Below, one piece after another: positions 1 to 10,077 of a DNA stretch of 42,195 bases; the stretch's first letter is position 1, and the number at the start of each line of letters is the position of its first letter. This DNA is from Deltaproteobacteria bacterium (GTDB taxonomy: Bacteria; Desulfobacterota; Syntrophia; Syntrophales; Smithellaceae), in the NCBI GenBank assembly GCA_022710585.1, contig JAKLGV010000024.1:1-42195 (forward strand), read 5' to 3'. The notes under the pieces were generated by a model that did no database searches, was not told the origin of the DNA, and worked only from the letters and a program-made list of their open reading frames with translations. The position numbers and the translations under genes were made by a program.

Positions 1-2
1 CG

Positions 3-251
3 GCGAACGCTGAGGAGTCGGCCAGCGCCGCCGAGGAGATGTCTTCGCAGTCCGAAGAGATGCGGAGCATGGTAGCGGGCTTCCGGCTGTCGGTGTCCGA
101 CGGTTTTTCGAGGGCACTGCCATCCGGCGGGCAATCGCCGTACGGGGGTGCGGGGAAGAAAGGCGGCAAGGCGATCGCCGGTCTCCATCCTGATCCGAGA
201 AAAGTGATTCCGCTGGATGAGTCCGATCACGATATCCTGAATAAGTTTTAA
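3..251 (+). CDS. Methyl-accepting chemotaxis protein, C-terminal end (5' truncated by window)
   Basis: The reading frame is open from base 3 and begins in the middle of the protein. The first visible residues, ANAEESASAAEEMSSQSEEM, are the typical end of the chemoreceptor signalling hairpin, the Glu/Ala/Ser-rich methylation helix of the cytoplasmic coiled coil. After the helix comes a roughly 55-residue flexible Gly/Pro/Lys-rich tail ending in acidic residues and DILNKF. Membrane or soluble chemoreceptors of this class control CheA and are methylated by CheR and deamidated by CheD, both encoded directly downstream. No classical NWETF-type CheR docking pentapeptide is visible at the C-terminus. 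The ligand domain lies outside the window, so the stimulus cannot be inferred. Confidence 0.88.
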   Translation, partial: ANAEESASAAEEMSSQSEEMRSMVAGFRLSVSDGFSRALPSGGQSPYGGAGKKGGKAIAGLHPDPRKVIPLDESDHDILNKF

Positions 252-323
252 TTAGGTCGGCGCTGAGGGGTTAAGATTATCGACAGGGCATAAAAACGAT
301 AAAAGGTTGATGATGAGCACGAG

Positions 324-1217
324 ATGGATTCGGAATTAGCTGGCAATACAACCGATTATTATTCACTGGAAATTTCACTCAAACAGTTTGAAAAGATCAG
401 CGGACTGGTCTATCAGATTGCCGGGATAGATTTGCACGAGGGGAAGGAAGAACTCGTCAAGGCACGGTTGATCAAAAGGCTCAGGCATCTGAAACTGTCG
501 AATTTCGAGCGCTACATCAAATATCTGAATGATGATAAAAGCGGAGAAGAGCTGCGGGCGATGGTGGACGTCCTGACCACCAATAAGACAAATTTTTTCA
601 GAGAGTCCGAGCATTTGGATTTTTTACGGGATAAAGTGATTCCCAATTTCGGCAGGGGGCCGATCAGAATATGGAGCGCCGGCTGCTCCTCCGGAGAGGA
701 GCCCTATTCCATCGCCATTGTTTTATTTGAGGAGATTCCCGATATCGCCATACGGGATATCAGGATTCTGGCCACCGATATTTCGGATCGGATGATGGAA
801 AAGGCCCGCAAGGGGATCTATGATGGAGAAGCCGTCAAGACTCTGCCTCCGCTGTTGAAACAAAAGTATTTTGAGAGTTCCTATGCCGGTTCCAGGCAAC
901 AGAACAAAGTGAGTCCAATGATTCAGTCGATGATCAGCTTCGCCAAGCTCAATTTGATGGAGGAATGGCCGATGAGGGGGCCGTTTGAAGCGATCTTCTG
1001 CCGGAATGTCATGATTTATTTCGACAAGCCGACTCAGGAGAGACTGGTCGGAAGGTTCTGGTCCATGCTGCGCGAGGGCGGATATCTGTTTGTGGGGCAT
1101 TCGGAAAGCCTGACATTTCTGAAACACGAATACCGCTATCTGCAGCCGGCTGTTTACCAGAAAGTGAAGCCATCGGAAGCTGATCAGAAAAAGCGTGCGG
1201 GGATAAAAGGGAAATAA
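324..1217 (+). CDS. cheR: Chemotaxis protein methyltransferase CheR
   Basis: This 297-residue protein transfers methyl groups from S-adenosylmethionine to receptor glutamates. An N-terminal helical domain (about residues 20-80) precedes the Rossmann methyltransferase domain. The CheR landmarks TTNKTNFFRE (85-94) and the SAM-binding loop IWSAGCSSGEEPYS (116-129) are present, as are ILATDIS and IFCRNVMIYFD further on. Length is normal for the family. It lies 72 bp after the receptor gene and 5 bp before cheD, in a run of adaptation genes, so it most likely serves this receptor. No strong Shine-Dalgarno precedes the start; only a purine-rich stretch is seen. No extra TPR domain is fused. Confidence 0.96.
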   Translation: MDSELAGNTTDYYSLEISLKQFEKISGLVYQIAGIDLHEGKEELVKARLIKRLRHLKLSNFERYIKYLNDDKSGEELRAMVDVLTTNKTNFFRESEHLDFLRDKVIPNFGRGPIRIWSAGCSSGEEPYSIAIVLFEEIPDIAIRDIRILATDISDRMMEKARKGIYDGEAVKTLPPLLKQKYFESSYAGSRQQNKVSPMIQSMISFAKLNLMEEWPMRGPFEAIFCRNVMIYFDKPTQERLVGRFWSMLREGGYLFVGHSESLTFLKHEYRYLQPAVYQKVKPSEADQKKRAGIKGK

Positions 1218-1222
1218 TTATC

Positions 1223-1705
1223 ATGGTCTATACAGTGGGAGTGGCCGATACCAAAATATCTGGAGATGATGAAGATTTATTGATCACCTATGCGTTGGGC
1301 AGCTGCCTTGGAGTCACCGTTTACGACTTCAAAAAGAAAAAGGGCGCCCTGCTGCATTGCATGTTGCCGGATTCCAGCATTGACCGGGAAAAAGCAGCGG
1401 GCAACCCTTCTGTCTATGTGGATACCGGAATGAAAGCCATGATGGACAATTTTTATCGAAATGGCTCCCGAAAAAATGACCTCATTATTCGGGTGGCTGG
1501 AGGAGCCAGTTCAAAAATGAATCAGGCGGAAGACTTTTTTCAAATCGGCCGCCGGAATTTTGTCAGCCTGCGCAAGTATCTGTGGGATGAAGGTTTGATG
1601 CTGAAGGCTTCTGATGTCGGGGGGTACGGATCGCGGACCGTGACGCTGGAAATCGCAAACGGCAAGATGATTATAAAATCTCAAGGTTCTCTGAAAGAGC
1701 TTTAG
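1223..1705 (+). CDS. cheD: Chemoreceptor glutamine deamidase CheD
   Basis: The protein (160 residues) deamidates specific receptor glutamines to glutamates, and in CheC/CheX systems it also couples phosphatase activity to adaptation. The catalytic triad can be read directly: Thr22, Cys28 in LGSCLGVTVYD, and His45 in ALLHCMLPDSS. These sit at the same spacing as Thr21, Cys27 and His44 of Thermotoga CheD. The motif KMNQAEDFFQIGRRN is also typical. It starts 5 bp after cheR and is followed 59 bp later by a CheY-like regulator and a CheX-type protein, a context that fits the known CheD-CheC/CheX partnership. Confidence 0.96.
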   Translation: MVYTVGVADTKISGDDEDLLITYALGSCLGVTVYDFKKKKGALLHCMLPDSSIDREKAAGNPSVYVDTGMKAMMDNFYRNGSRKNDLIIRVAGGASSKMNQAEDFFQIGRRNFVSLRKYLWDEGLMLKASDVGGYGSRTVTLEIANGKMIIKSQGSLKEL

Positions 1706-1764
1706 GCGGTATCCGCTCTTCAGGGTTAAGATAAAAGCATAAGATTAAATGAGGAGAAAATGAA

Positions 1765-2140
1765 ATGGCTTTAAATATTCTCGTGGTCGATGACAGCTCA
1801 GTCATGAGATCGATCGTTATTAAGACGCTGAAAATGACAGGGCTTCCTCTGGGCGAAATCTGGGAAGGCAGTAACGGTGCGGAAGGCTTGCGTATCCTGC
1901 AGGAACAATGGATTGATCTGGCCATCGTCGATATCCATATGCCGGTCATGGATGGCGAGGAAATGATCAACCATCTGCGCGAAAACGAACAGTATCAGAA
2001 TCTGCCCGTTATCGTGGTCAGTTCGGAGAGCGATCCCAGCAAAATCGAGATGATGCACCGAAAGGGCGCCACCTTCATCCATAAGCCTTTCAAACCGGAA
2101 ACCTTAAAAGAAGTCATGATTGCAGTGACGGGGGTGAGCA

Positions 2141-2157
<17 letters not shown>
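1765..2157 (+). CDS. Single-domain response regulator (CheY-like)
   Basis: This 130-residue receiver domain has no output domain. The acidic pocket Asp9-Asp10, phospho-acceptor Asp56 (VDIHMP), switch Ser86/Ser87 (VVVSSES) and Lys107 (HKPF) are all present, so it should be phosphorylated by a CheA-type kinase. A good ribosome site (GAGGAG) precedes the ATG. Its 3' end overlaps the CheX-like gene by 17 bp, suggesting translational coupling, and the two may form a regulator and phosphatase pair. Whether it binds the flagellar motor, a pilus motor or another target cannot be told from the sequence, so no cheY symbol is given. Confidence 0.93.
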
Positions 2158-3689
<1,532 letters not shown>

Positions 3690-3712
3690 AGCAGCGAACG
3701 CGCTGACGCGAC

Positions 3713-4786
3713 TTACCGGATCTGCTCCAGCCATTTATTCAAAAGCTTTGTTTCTTTTTCTTTCCACTGGGGAGAGAGCCGTATCTGCAAAAAGGATTCG
3801 AAAAGCCTGTCCATAATCCCGATCGCATTTTCGATCAGGTAAATCCTTTCCAGCAGTCCCCCCGCCAAATCCTCCGGCGTTTCCTGCCAGGCCGGCACCG
3901 GCAATTTCAAAGATTGCATGTCAAAAGAATCGGCCTTGAATGTGAACTCCCATTCATTATGCTCGTCAATCAGTTTGATGCCTGCTTCCTTCACTTTTTT
4001 GCCCTGGCGGATGGCTTCCTTGCCTTCCTTAAGCTCAGCGTGAAGACCGTGGCAAACAACCCCCTGGGAATATTCGCCCTCACCGGCTTCCAGGGCAATG
4101 CGTTTCAGGAAATGCAATTCCACTTCCTCGTTGCCGGAAACTTTGATTCTGCCGTTGCGCTCTTCCGCTTTGTACCAGAGCCACGTCAGAAATTCCCGGC
4201 CGATAAGGGACGTGTTTTCCGCGAAATCCGGGTTTTTCGCCATCAGAGGGTGCTCATGCGGGGAAAAGCGTTTAAGCGTCAGCGAAAACGTCTTCTTGAA
4301 CAAATCGGCAAAATCCTGGGCGACACTGTCGGAAAACGATGAAAAGTAAAGCGTGTTCGAGCCGACCGCCCAGCAGACATCGTAAAAAGACGGGACGGGA
4401 TCGATTTTTTTCAGCAGGTCCAGCTTAATCTTGTCCTTGACGGCCGAGGCCATCTGCTTGTTGAGTCTGCCCCTGCCGCTCTCGGCAAGCTGGCGCCGCT
4501 CTTCCTCCATGATTTTTATCTTCATCAGTTTAGACGGGATCAATTTGCGGTCAACACGCAGAGAAAAAATAAGATAATCCCCCAGCGCGTAACTTGCATT
4601 TTTGAAATCACTGTCCAGGATGTCGGTCAGGGAAACCCAGCCCATGGTTTTCTCTTCCGTTGATTTGAAAGAGGACTGGTAGGAACAGGCCTTGATGCGG
4701 CTGTTGACAAAATTTAAAAATGACTGCGGTAGTTGGCCCTCCACGTGAAAACGGGAGAAAGAAAAGCTGCCTTTTAATAAGCCCAT
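3713..4786 (-). CDS. rdgC: RdgC-family recombination-associated protein
   Basis: RdgC forms a ring around double-stranded DNA and restrains RecA. The features seen here are the early MGWVSLTD segment, a long charged helical middle (about residues 95-135) and a late FLTWLWYKAEER segment, the pattern of the more divergent non-gammaproteobacterial members. At 357 residues it is longer than the roughly 300 residues of the E. coli protein. The start is set at 4786, where AAGGAG lies 8 bases upstream; a longer frame back to 4840 would begin inside the -35 box of the promoter found at 4812-4840. It is monocistronic and divergent from nadK. Confidence 0.75.
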   Translation of the reverse strand: MGLLKGSFSFSRFHVEGQLPQSFLNFVNSRIKACSYQSSFKSTEEKTMGWVSLTDILDSDFKNASYALGDYLIFSLRVDRKLIPSKLMKIKIMEEERRQLAESGRGRLNKQMASAVKDKIKLDLLKKIDPVPSFYDVCWAVGSNTLYFSSFSDSVAQDFADLFKKTFSLTLKRFSPHEHPLMAKNPDFAENTSLIGREFLTWLWYKAEERNGRIKVSGNEEVELHFLKRIALEAGEGEYSQGVVCHGLHAELKEGKEAIRQGKKVKEAGIKLIDEHNEWEFTFKADSFDMQSLKLPVPAWQETPEDLAGGLLERIYLIENAIGIMDRLFESFLQIRLSPQWKEKETKLLNKWLEQIR

Positions 4787-4811
4787 AATTGACTCCTTAT
4801 CAGGGTTGCAG

Positions 4812-4840
4812 CCTATATTACAGAGGGGGATGGGTGTCAA
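4812..4840 (-). promoter_or_regulatory. Sigma-70 promoter for rdgC
   Basis: On the minus strand TTGACA (4840-4835) and TATAGG (4817-4812) are separated by exactly 17 bp. Transcription would start near 4805 and leave a short leader of about 20 bases to the rdgC start at 4786. Confidence 0.75.
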
Positions 4841-5053
4841 GAATTTATGCTCTGGATTTTATATGAAAAGTCAATTATTTTTATCGATATCGCGGCGCAA
4901 TATTTATCCGTGGACAGAGGTTTTTTTTTGTGTTAGGGGAACTCAAAATTGCAGGTATAAAATCAGCAATACGGCTTGAAAATCGCTGTTTCACGCGAGG
5001 TCATTTGCGGTCTTGAGGCAGCGGGATGTCGTATCCTGTCGGAGGTAACTCCA

Positions 5054-5944
5054 ATGAAAATAGATAAAATAGGCATTGTTGCCAACACTGAAAAAGAGAG
5101 CATTGCCGATCACGTTCTTTCGTTGAAGCAATGGCTGGAAGAAAAGGGCGTCCAGGTTTTTCTGGAGGTGGACATTGCCAGAAAAATTTCATCGCATGAC
5201 GGACTGGCGTGGAATGAGCTTGCGCGCCGGTCGCAGATGGTGGTGGTGCTCGGCGGAGACGGAACCATGCTGCGCACGGCGCATTACCTGGCCGGACACC
5301 GGGTGCCCATCCTGGGCATCAATCTGGGCAGCTTCGGCTACCTCACCGAAGTGAATCTCAATGAAGTTCAATCAACGCTGGAATTAATTATCAGGGGGAA
5401 ATTCGTCACGGAAAAAAGAATGATGCTGGATGTGGGCATCAGGCGGGGAAAAAACACCCGTCACGTCGGCAGCGTCTTGAATGATGCCGTGATTAATCGC
5501 GGTGATCTGTCCCGCATGAACGAACTGGAGGTGGAGATCAACGGCAACTATCTGACCACCTACAAGGGCGACGGTCTGATTGTTTCCACGCCCACCGGCT
5601 CCACCGCTTATTCCTTATCCGCCGGAGGGCCCATTGTTTTTCCGGGCAAGGACCTGATTATCGTCAATCCTATCTGTCCCCATACCCTGACAAATCGTCC
5701 GATCATTTTTTCCGAAGACTCCAGTTTGGCCATAACGCTCTGGTCCAAGGATAAAGGGGCTATGCTGACGCTGGACGGTCAGGAGGCCTATAAAATCAAA
5801 TCCGGCGATGTCGTTCTGGTGAATCGATCAAAACATGTAACGATGCTGGTACTTTCCCCGTTCCGCAGCTACCGGGATATCCTGCGTTCCAAACTGGGAT
5901 GGGGCGATTTACCGCCGGGAGCCAGGAAAAGAAAAAATGCTTAA
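5054..5944 (+). CDS. nadK: NAD kinase
   Basis: NAD kinase phosphorylates NAD to NADP using ATP or polyphosphate. The start at ATG 5054 has GGAGGT 7 bases upstream; an upstream in-frame start at 4976 adds residues unlike the family and has no ribosome site. The protein is then 296 residues, the usual length. Hallmarks are the GGDG motif at residues 67-70 (catalytic Asp69), GINLGSFGYLTE, the NE/D motif region RMNELEVEINGN, and the GDGLIVSTPTGSTAYSLSAG block that forms the nucleotide pocket. It overlaps recN by 8 bp, a pairing that is common in bacterial genomes. Confidence 0.97.
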   Translation: MKIDKIGIVANTEKESIADHVLSLKQWLEEKGVQVFLEVDIARKISSHDGLAWNELARRSQMVVVLGGDGTMLRTAHYLAGHRVPILGINLGSFGYLTEVNLNEVQSTLELIIRGKFVTEKRMMLDVGIRRGKNTRHVGSVLNDAVINRGDLSRMNELEVEINGNYLTTYKGDGLIVSTPTGSTAYSLSAGGPIVFPGKDLIIVNPICPHTLTNRPIIFSEDSSLAITLWSKDKGAMLTLDGQEAYKIKSGDVVLVNRSKHVTMLVLSPFRSYRDILRSKLGWGDLPPGARKRKNA

Positions 5945-7661
5945 CGAGCTGAGCATCAAGAACTTTGCCATTATCGACGAGCTTCGTGTTACTTTCGGCG
6001 AGGGGCTGAATGTCATTTCCGGCGAGACCGGCGCGGGAAAATCCATCATTATCGGCGCGGTCAGTCTTCTTCTGGGAGACCGGGCGACGGCAGACATGAT
6101 CCGGTCTCAGGCGGATACGGCAGCCGTGGAAGCGGTTTTTGATATTTCCGCCAACACTCCCTTGCAGGAAAAGGTTACCGCGATGGGTTTCACACAAGAG
6201 GAGGACTTGATCATCCGGCGGGTGATTTCCCGTTCCGGCAAAAACAGAGCTTTTATCAACGGACAGTCGGCGACGCTGGCGAACCTGTCCACCGTCAGCG
6301 AACTGCTGATCAATATCTGCGGCCAACATGAGCATCAGGTGATTCTCAACGCCGAAAATCATATCGATATTCTCGATGAGTTCGGCGATTGTCTGCCCCA
6401 GAGAACGACTTACGAAGAGCAGTACCATCAGTTTCTGCGTGTTAAAAGTGAAATCGAGCGCCTGAAGGATTTGAACAGAAGCCGGGAGGAAAAAGCCGAT
6501 CTGTATAAATTTCAACTCAAAGAGATTCTGGACATTGATCCCCAACCCGCTGAGGATACAACGCTGGCCGACGAGAAAAAAGCTCTGGTTAACGCGCAGA
6601 AACTGACAGATTGCGCCCATCAAGCCTATGATCTGCTCTACGGCGACAAGGACTGCGCCATGGTGAAGCTTAAAGAAGCCGGACATCAGATCGCAGAGAT
6701 CAAGAAGATAGATCCCCGCCTGAACATTGCCGATGCCGATCTGGAAGGCGGCATCATTGCTTTTCAGGAGGCGGCGCTGACGTTGCGCGATTATCTAAAA
6801 AATGTTTATTTTGATGAAAACAGGCTGGCGGCTATCAACGATCGTCTGGAATCGCTCAATCGTCTGAAAAGAAAACACGGCGGAACGATCGACGCTGTGC
6901 TGAACAAGAAACAGGAAATCGAGGCGTCCCTGCAAACCGTCTTTTCCCTGGAGGCGGAGCTGGAAAAGCTGTATCAGGAGGAAGTTCAAATCAGGGCCGG
7001 CTTGAAAAAGGAAGCTGGTAAGCTTTCCCGGAAAAGACAGGGAGCGGCGACAAAACTGGCAGAAGCCGTTGACCGGGAAATCCGCGCTTTAAATATGCCG
7101 CATGCGTCTTTTGATGTGGCGTTTAAAAAAGCGGACGATGATGGGCCTGAATCCTTCGGGCCGAAGGGTGTTGACGATATCGAATTCTATTTCTCCGCCA
7201 ATAAGGGCGAAGAATCCCGTCCCCTCAACCGGGTCGCGTCCGGCGGTGAATTATCGAGAATTATTCTGGCCCTGAAGAATGTTTTGTCCCGCACCGGTTC
7301 CGTTTCCTCTGTTGTTTTTGATGAAGTGGACAACGGTATCGGGGGCGCCGTCGCGGAGATTGTGGGCCGAAAACTCAAGGAAGTCTCCGCACACCATCAG
7401 GTGATCTGCATTACCCATTTGCCTCAGATTGCCTGCTACGGTGACAAGCATATGTATGTGGCCAAAAAAATTGTCAAAGGCCGCACGGTCACGTCGGTCG
7501 AGGAACTGGCGGAGGATCAGAAAATTGAGGAAATCAGTCGCATGCTTGGCGGCGTCAGCGTTACCCGAACGACGAGGGAACATGCCCGGGAAATGATGAT
7601 GAACGCTCAATCGCTTCCGGTGAAGAAAGGAGAAAGAAATGTTGAGAAAAGCGCGCATTGA
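5937..7661 (+). CDS. recN: DNA repair protein RecN
   Basis: RecN is an SMC-like ATPase that acts at double-strand breaks with RecA. The 574-residue protein has the expected order: Walker A GETGAGKS (residues 29-36), a long coiled-coil middle broken by a hinge (about 150-390), then the ABC signature SGGELSRIILALK and Walker B VVFDEVDNGIGG. Both ATPase halves are intact and the length is typical. It overlaps nadK by 8 bp and the following acetyltransferase by 23 bp. No LexA-like box was recognised upstream, so expression probably follows nadK. Confidence 0.97.
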   Translation: MLNELSIKNFAIIDELRVTFGEGLNVISGETGAGKSIIIGAVSLLLGDRATADMIRSQADTAAVEAVFDISANTPLQEKVTAMGFTQEEDLIIRRVISRSGKNRAFINGQSATLANLSTVSELLINICGQHEHQVILNAENHIDILDEFGDCLPQRTTYEEQYHQFLRVKSEIERLKDLNRSREEKADLYKFQLKEILDIDPQPAEDTTLADEKKALVNAQKLTDCAHQAYDLLYGDKDCAMVKLKEAGHQIAEIKKIDPRLNIADADLEGGIIAFQEAALTLRDYLKNVYFDENRLAAINDRLESLNRLKRKHGGTIDAVLNKKQEIEASLQTVFSLEAELEKLYQEEVQIRAGLKKEAGKLSRKRQGAATKLAEAVDREIRALNMPHASFDVAFKKADDDGPESFGPKGVDDIEFYFSANKGEESRPLNRVASGGELSRIILALKNVLSRTGSVSSVVFDEVDNGIGGAVAEIVGRKLKEVSAHHQVICITHLPQIACYGDKHMYVAKKIVKGRTVTSVEELAEDQKIEEISRMLGGVSVTRTTREHAREMMMNAQSLPVKKGERNVEKSAH

Positions 7662-8097
7662 CGATGTCAAGACGATTCATCGGATGATCAATTCATCGGC
7701 GGGGAAGGGCGAAATGCTGCCGCGCGCGCTGACGGATATTTATAAATCCCTGCGGGATTTTTTTGTTTTTTATGACGAGAATGAATCGCGGATTATAGGC
7801 GTCTGCGCGATGAACATTATCTGGGAAAACCTCGCGGAAATACGTTCGCTTTATGTTGATGAAAACCACCGGAAGCAAGGCATCGGCCGGCAGCTGGTGG
7901 AGGCCTGCATTTCAGAAGCCATAACGGTCGGCCTTTTCAAGGTTTTCACCCTGACGTACAAGAAAGAATTTTTTGCCCGGCTTGGATTCAAGGAAATTGA
8001 CCGGGGGCTCCTGCCCGAGAAAATATGGTCCGACTGCTTCCACTGCTCCAAATATCCTGATTATTGCGATGAAACGGCGATGATTGTGGAGCTATGA
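7639..8097 (+). CDS. argA: GNAT acetyltransferase, short N-acetylglutamate synthase type
   Basis: This 152-residue protein has a single GNAT fold. The acetyl-CoA loop is seen as ENHRKQGIGRQLV, after the strand AEIRSLYVD. The start MLRKARIDDVKTIHRMIN, the block GEMLPRALTDIYKSLRDFFV and the cysteine-bearing end WSDCFHCSKYPDYCDETAM match the short ArgA enzymes of Desulfobacterota that make N-acetylglutamate, the first step of arginine synthesis, without an amino-acid-kinase domain. AGGAG precedes the ATG by 6 bases. It overlaps recN and shares an ATGA junction with mltA. A different amine substrate cannot be excluded. Confidence 0.75.
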   Translation: MLRKARIDDVKTIHRMINSSAGKGEMLPRALTDIYKSLRDFFVFYDENESRIIGVCAMNIIWENLAEIRSLYVDENHRKQGIGRQLVEACISEAITVGLFKVFTLTYKKEFFARLGFKEIDRGLLPEKIWSDCFHCSKYPDYCDETAMIVEL

Positions 8098-9251
8098 AAT
8101 ATTTTCTGAAAATATTTCTTCTCGTTCTCATGATCGCCTTTATCAACGGCTGCTTCCGGGCCGTGCCGGCGACGTTTGTGAAATCGTCCGAAGCATTTGT
8201 TCTGGCGGATGCTGAGGATATAGATTGGGCCGATGATCTGGACAAAGCATCGCTGGAGATGGCGATCGAACGCAGCCTTCATTTCTATGAAAAAGCCGCC
8301 CGCCATCAAGTTTATCATATCCATGGCCGGAAGACGGACGTAAGGGAACTGAAAGAAACGTTGATGGCCTTTCGCGATATCCTGAGAAAAGAGGATCATC
8401 CGACTGATTTCAGAAAAAGAATTGCCGCAGAATTTAATATCTATCGCGTTGCCGGTTCTGATGCGGAAGGCAGCGTGCTTTTCACCGGCTATTATGAACC
8501 TCTTCTGTCCGGTTCCTTGCGACGCACCGATCAATTCAGATATCCTCTCTATCGGGTACCGCCCGATTTAATGAAGCAAGGGAATCAGATCGGCCGTCTG
8601 GATGGCGGTGAATTTGTGCCTTACTACAACCGCCGCGAGATTGACGGGGATGGTGTTTTGCGGGGCAGAAATCTGGAGCTGGTCTGGGTTGCCGATCCTC
8701 TGGAATTGTTCTCACTGCACATTCAGGGGTCAGGCAAAATCAGGCTGGAAGACGGTCAGGTCATATCGGTGGGTTTTGCCCAGACCAACGGCCGTCCCTT
8801 TCGCAGTGTAACAAAGTTTATGCTGGCGGAGGGGAGGATAAAGAGTTCCGATGCGAATTACCGGCATGATTTCCTGCAGGGGAAAAGTGATGAGGAAATT
8901 TATGATATCTTGAGCCACAACGAACGCTATACATTCTTTCGTTTTCTGGACGGCGACCCTGTGGGGTCTTTGGGAGAACCGGTAACGCCCGGCCGATCGA
9001 TCGCGACCGATCCGGAACATTTTCCGCAAGGCGCCCTGGCCTTTATCCATTTGAAGAAACCTTTTTTTGATGACGAGGGAAACTTACAGGGTATGGCTGA
9101 TTTTTCCCGCTTTGTGCTGAGTCAGGACAAGGGCTCTGCCATCAAAGGCCCCGGCCGGGTCGATCTTTTCTGTGGCTTCGGCAAAGCGGCGGAATATACA
9201 GCCGGAATGCTCAAGGAAAAGGGGGAATTATATTTACTGCTTAAAAAGTAA
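8094..9251 (+). CDS. mltA: Membrane-bound lytic murein transglycosylase A (MltA)
   Basis: MltA cleaves peptidoglycan glycan strands and leaves 1,6-anhydro ends. Residues 1-20 form a lipoprotein signal with lipobox INGC (Cys20), so it should be anchored to a membrane facing the periplasm, most likely the outer membrane. The MltA domain begins around FTGYYEPLLSGSLRR (130-145), and the C-terminal 3D domain reads SIATDPEHFPQGALAFI and AIKGPGRVDLFCGFG. Asp357 in GRVDLF corresponds to the catalytic aspartate. At 385 residues it is normal sized. The start overlaps the stop of the acetyltransferase gene by 4 bp. It converges on the glycine-zipper lipoprotein gene. Confidence 0.95.
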   Translation: MKYFLKIFLLVLMIAFINGCFRAVPATFVKSSEAFVLADAEDIDWADDLDKASLEMAIERSLHFYEKAARHQVYHIHGRKTDVRELKETLMAFRDILRKEDHPTDFRKRIAAEFNIYRVAGSDAEGSVLFTGYYEPLLSGSLRRTDQFRYPLYRVPPDLMKQGNQIGRLDGGEFVPYYNRREIDGDGVLRGRNLELVWVADPLELFSLHIQGSGKIRLEDGQVISVGFAQTNGRPFRSVTKFMLAEGRIKSSDANYRHDFLQGKSDEEIYDILSHNERYTFFRFLDGDPVGSLGEPVTPGRSIATDPEHFPQGALAFIHLKKPFFDDEGNLQGMADFSRFVLSQDKGSAIKGPGRVDLFCGFGKAAEYTAGMLKEKGELYLLLKK

Positions 9252-9280
9252 ATGCTTCAGTCTGTAAATCATATTCTTTT

Positions 9281-9859
9281 TTATTTGACGGTATACCCGC
9301 GTCCCTCCATACAGGCGGACATCGCACGACGAAACTGCAGTGCCTTCTTCTCTTTATGAAGATCACGCGCCTGATTCCTGTTTTGATAAGCTTCCTCCAT
9401 CTGCCGGGCATATTCCTGGCGGGAAAGATCAGATGTGGCTCCGGCCAGAGCGCCGTATGTTGATCCGATCAGCGCCCCTTCCACGGCATGATGCGGTCCG
9501 CCAATCAGGGCTCCCAGCACTGCTCCGGCAATAGACATCGTGATGGTGTCCTGTCCGGGAGGCGGCATGGGAACAACCCGGACGCGCTGCTGGGGTTCAA
9601 TGGCCGATACGCCGGGATCAAATCCGGTCTGGTCAATCGCCCAGTTATAGCAGGCGTAGTGATCACGCGACTGCTGCTCGGTTGATTGATTATTATTGGG
9701 ATAAAAATAAATCTGCGTAATGGCGGTGATATTCTCATCGGGCACGGGCTTGGGTTGCGTCACGACATGCTCAGCGGGGTAGTAATAACAAGAGCTTAAA
9801 AACAAAACAGCTGCCAAGGGTATACAAATCATCCATTGCTTAAGAAGTTTCGTAATCAT
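9281..9859 (-). CDS. Glycine-zipper lipoprotein
   Basis: The protein has 192 residues. A signal peptide ends in the lipobox LSSC (Cys24). A central glycine zipper, AGAVLGALIGG followed by ALIGSTYGALAGA, resembles the membrane-inserting helix pair of YMGG/17-kDa-antigen type outer-membrane proteins. The C-terminus is a charged helix with conserved-looking CMEGRGYTVK. Proteins of this type sit in the outer membrane and often affect envelope integrity, but no precise function is known. GGAGA lies upstream of the ATG and a TATAAT -10 box is found at 9902-9907. Confidence 0.75.
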   Translation of the reverse strand: MITKLLKQWMICIPLAAVLFLSSCYYYPAEHVVTQPKPVPDENITAITQIYFYPNNNQSTEQQSRDHYACYNWAIDQTGFDPGVSAIEPQQRVRVVPMPPPGQDTITMSIAGAVLGALIGGPHHAVEGALIGSTYGALAGATSDLSRQEYARQMEEAYQNRNQARDLHKEKKALQFRRAMSACMEGRGYTVK

Positions 9860-9901
9860 AATCTTGTCTCCATGTTGATAAAATCATTTTTATTTATTTT
9901 A

Positions 9902-9907
9902 ATTATA
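9902..9907 (-). promoter_or_regulatory. -10 box upstream of the glycine-zipper lipoprotein gene
   Basis: A perfect TATAAT occurs on the minus strand, about 43 bases before the start codon. The -35 region is weak (TTCAAT with a 17-bp spacer), so this is only a partial promoter call. Confidence 0.45.
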
Positions 9908-9993
9908 GCACTTTCTGAAAATTAATTGAATGAATTTTATGACGGATATCACAGCCGGCAGTTGTGCATGTTACGTTGATACATAGCTTCTGA

Positions 9994-10022
9994 TTGACAT
10001 GCCTCACTATTATTTTTATACT
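9994..10022 (+). promoter_or_regulatory. Consensus sigma-70 promoter for the DUF4126 gene
   Basis: TTGACA (9994-9999), a spacer of 17 bp, and TATACT (10017-10022). The start point would be near 10029, some 50 bases before the ATG at 10078. The box also explains why an apparent TTG start at 9994 is not real. Confidence 0.8.
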
Positions 10023-10077
10023 TTCTGCGGGTGAAATCAGATTTCAGCATTGCATCTGTCCGGATGAGAAAGATGAT

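Noticed and set aside
4787..4840. N-terminal extension of rdgC to 4840
   Set aside because: The TTG at 4840 is the first triplet of the -35 box TTGACA; the ATG at 4786 has AAGGAG upstream.
4976..5053. Longer NAD kinase start
   Set aside because: No ribosome site and no family similarity; GGAGGT precedes ATG 5054.
9994..10077. N-terminal extension of the DUF4126 gene to 9994
   Set aside because: The TTG start is part of a TTGACA -35 box with a perfect -10 box 17 bp on; the family starts at 10078.
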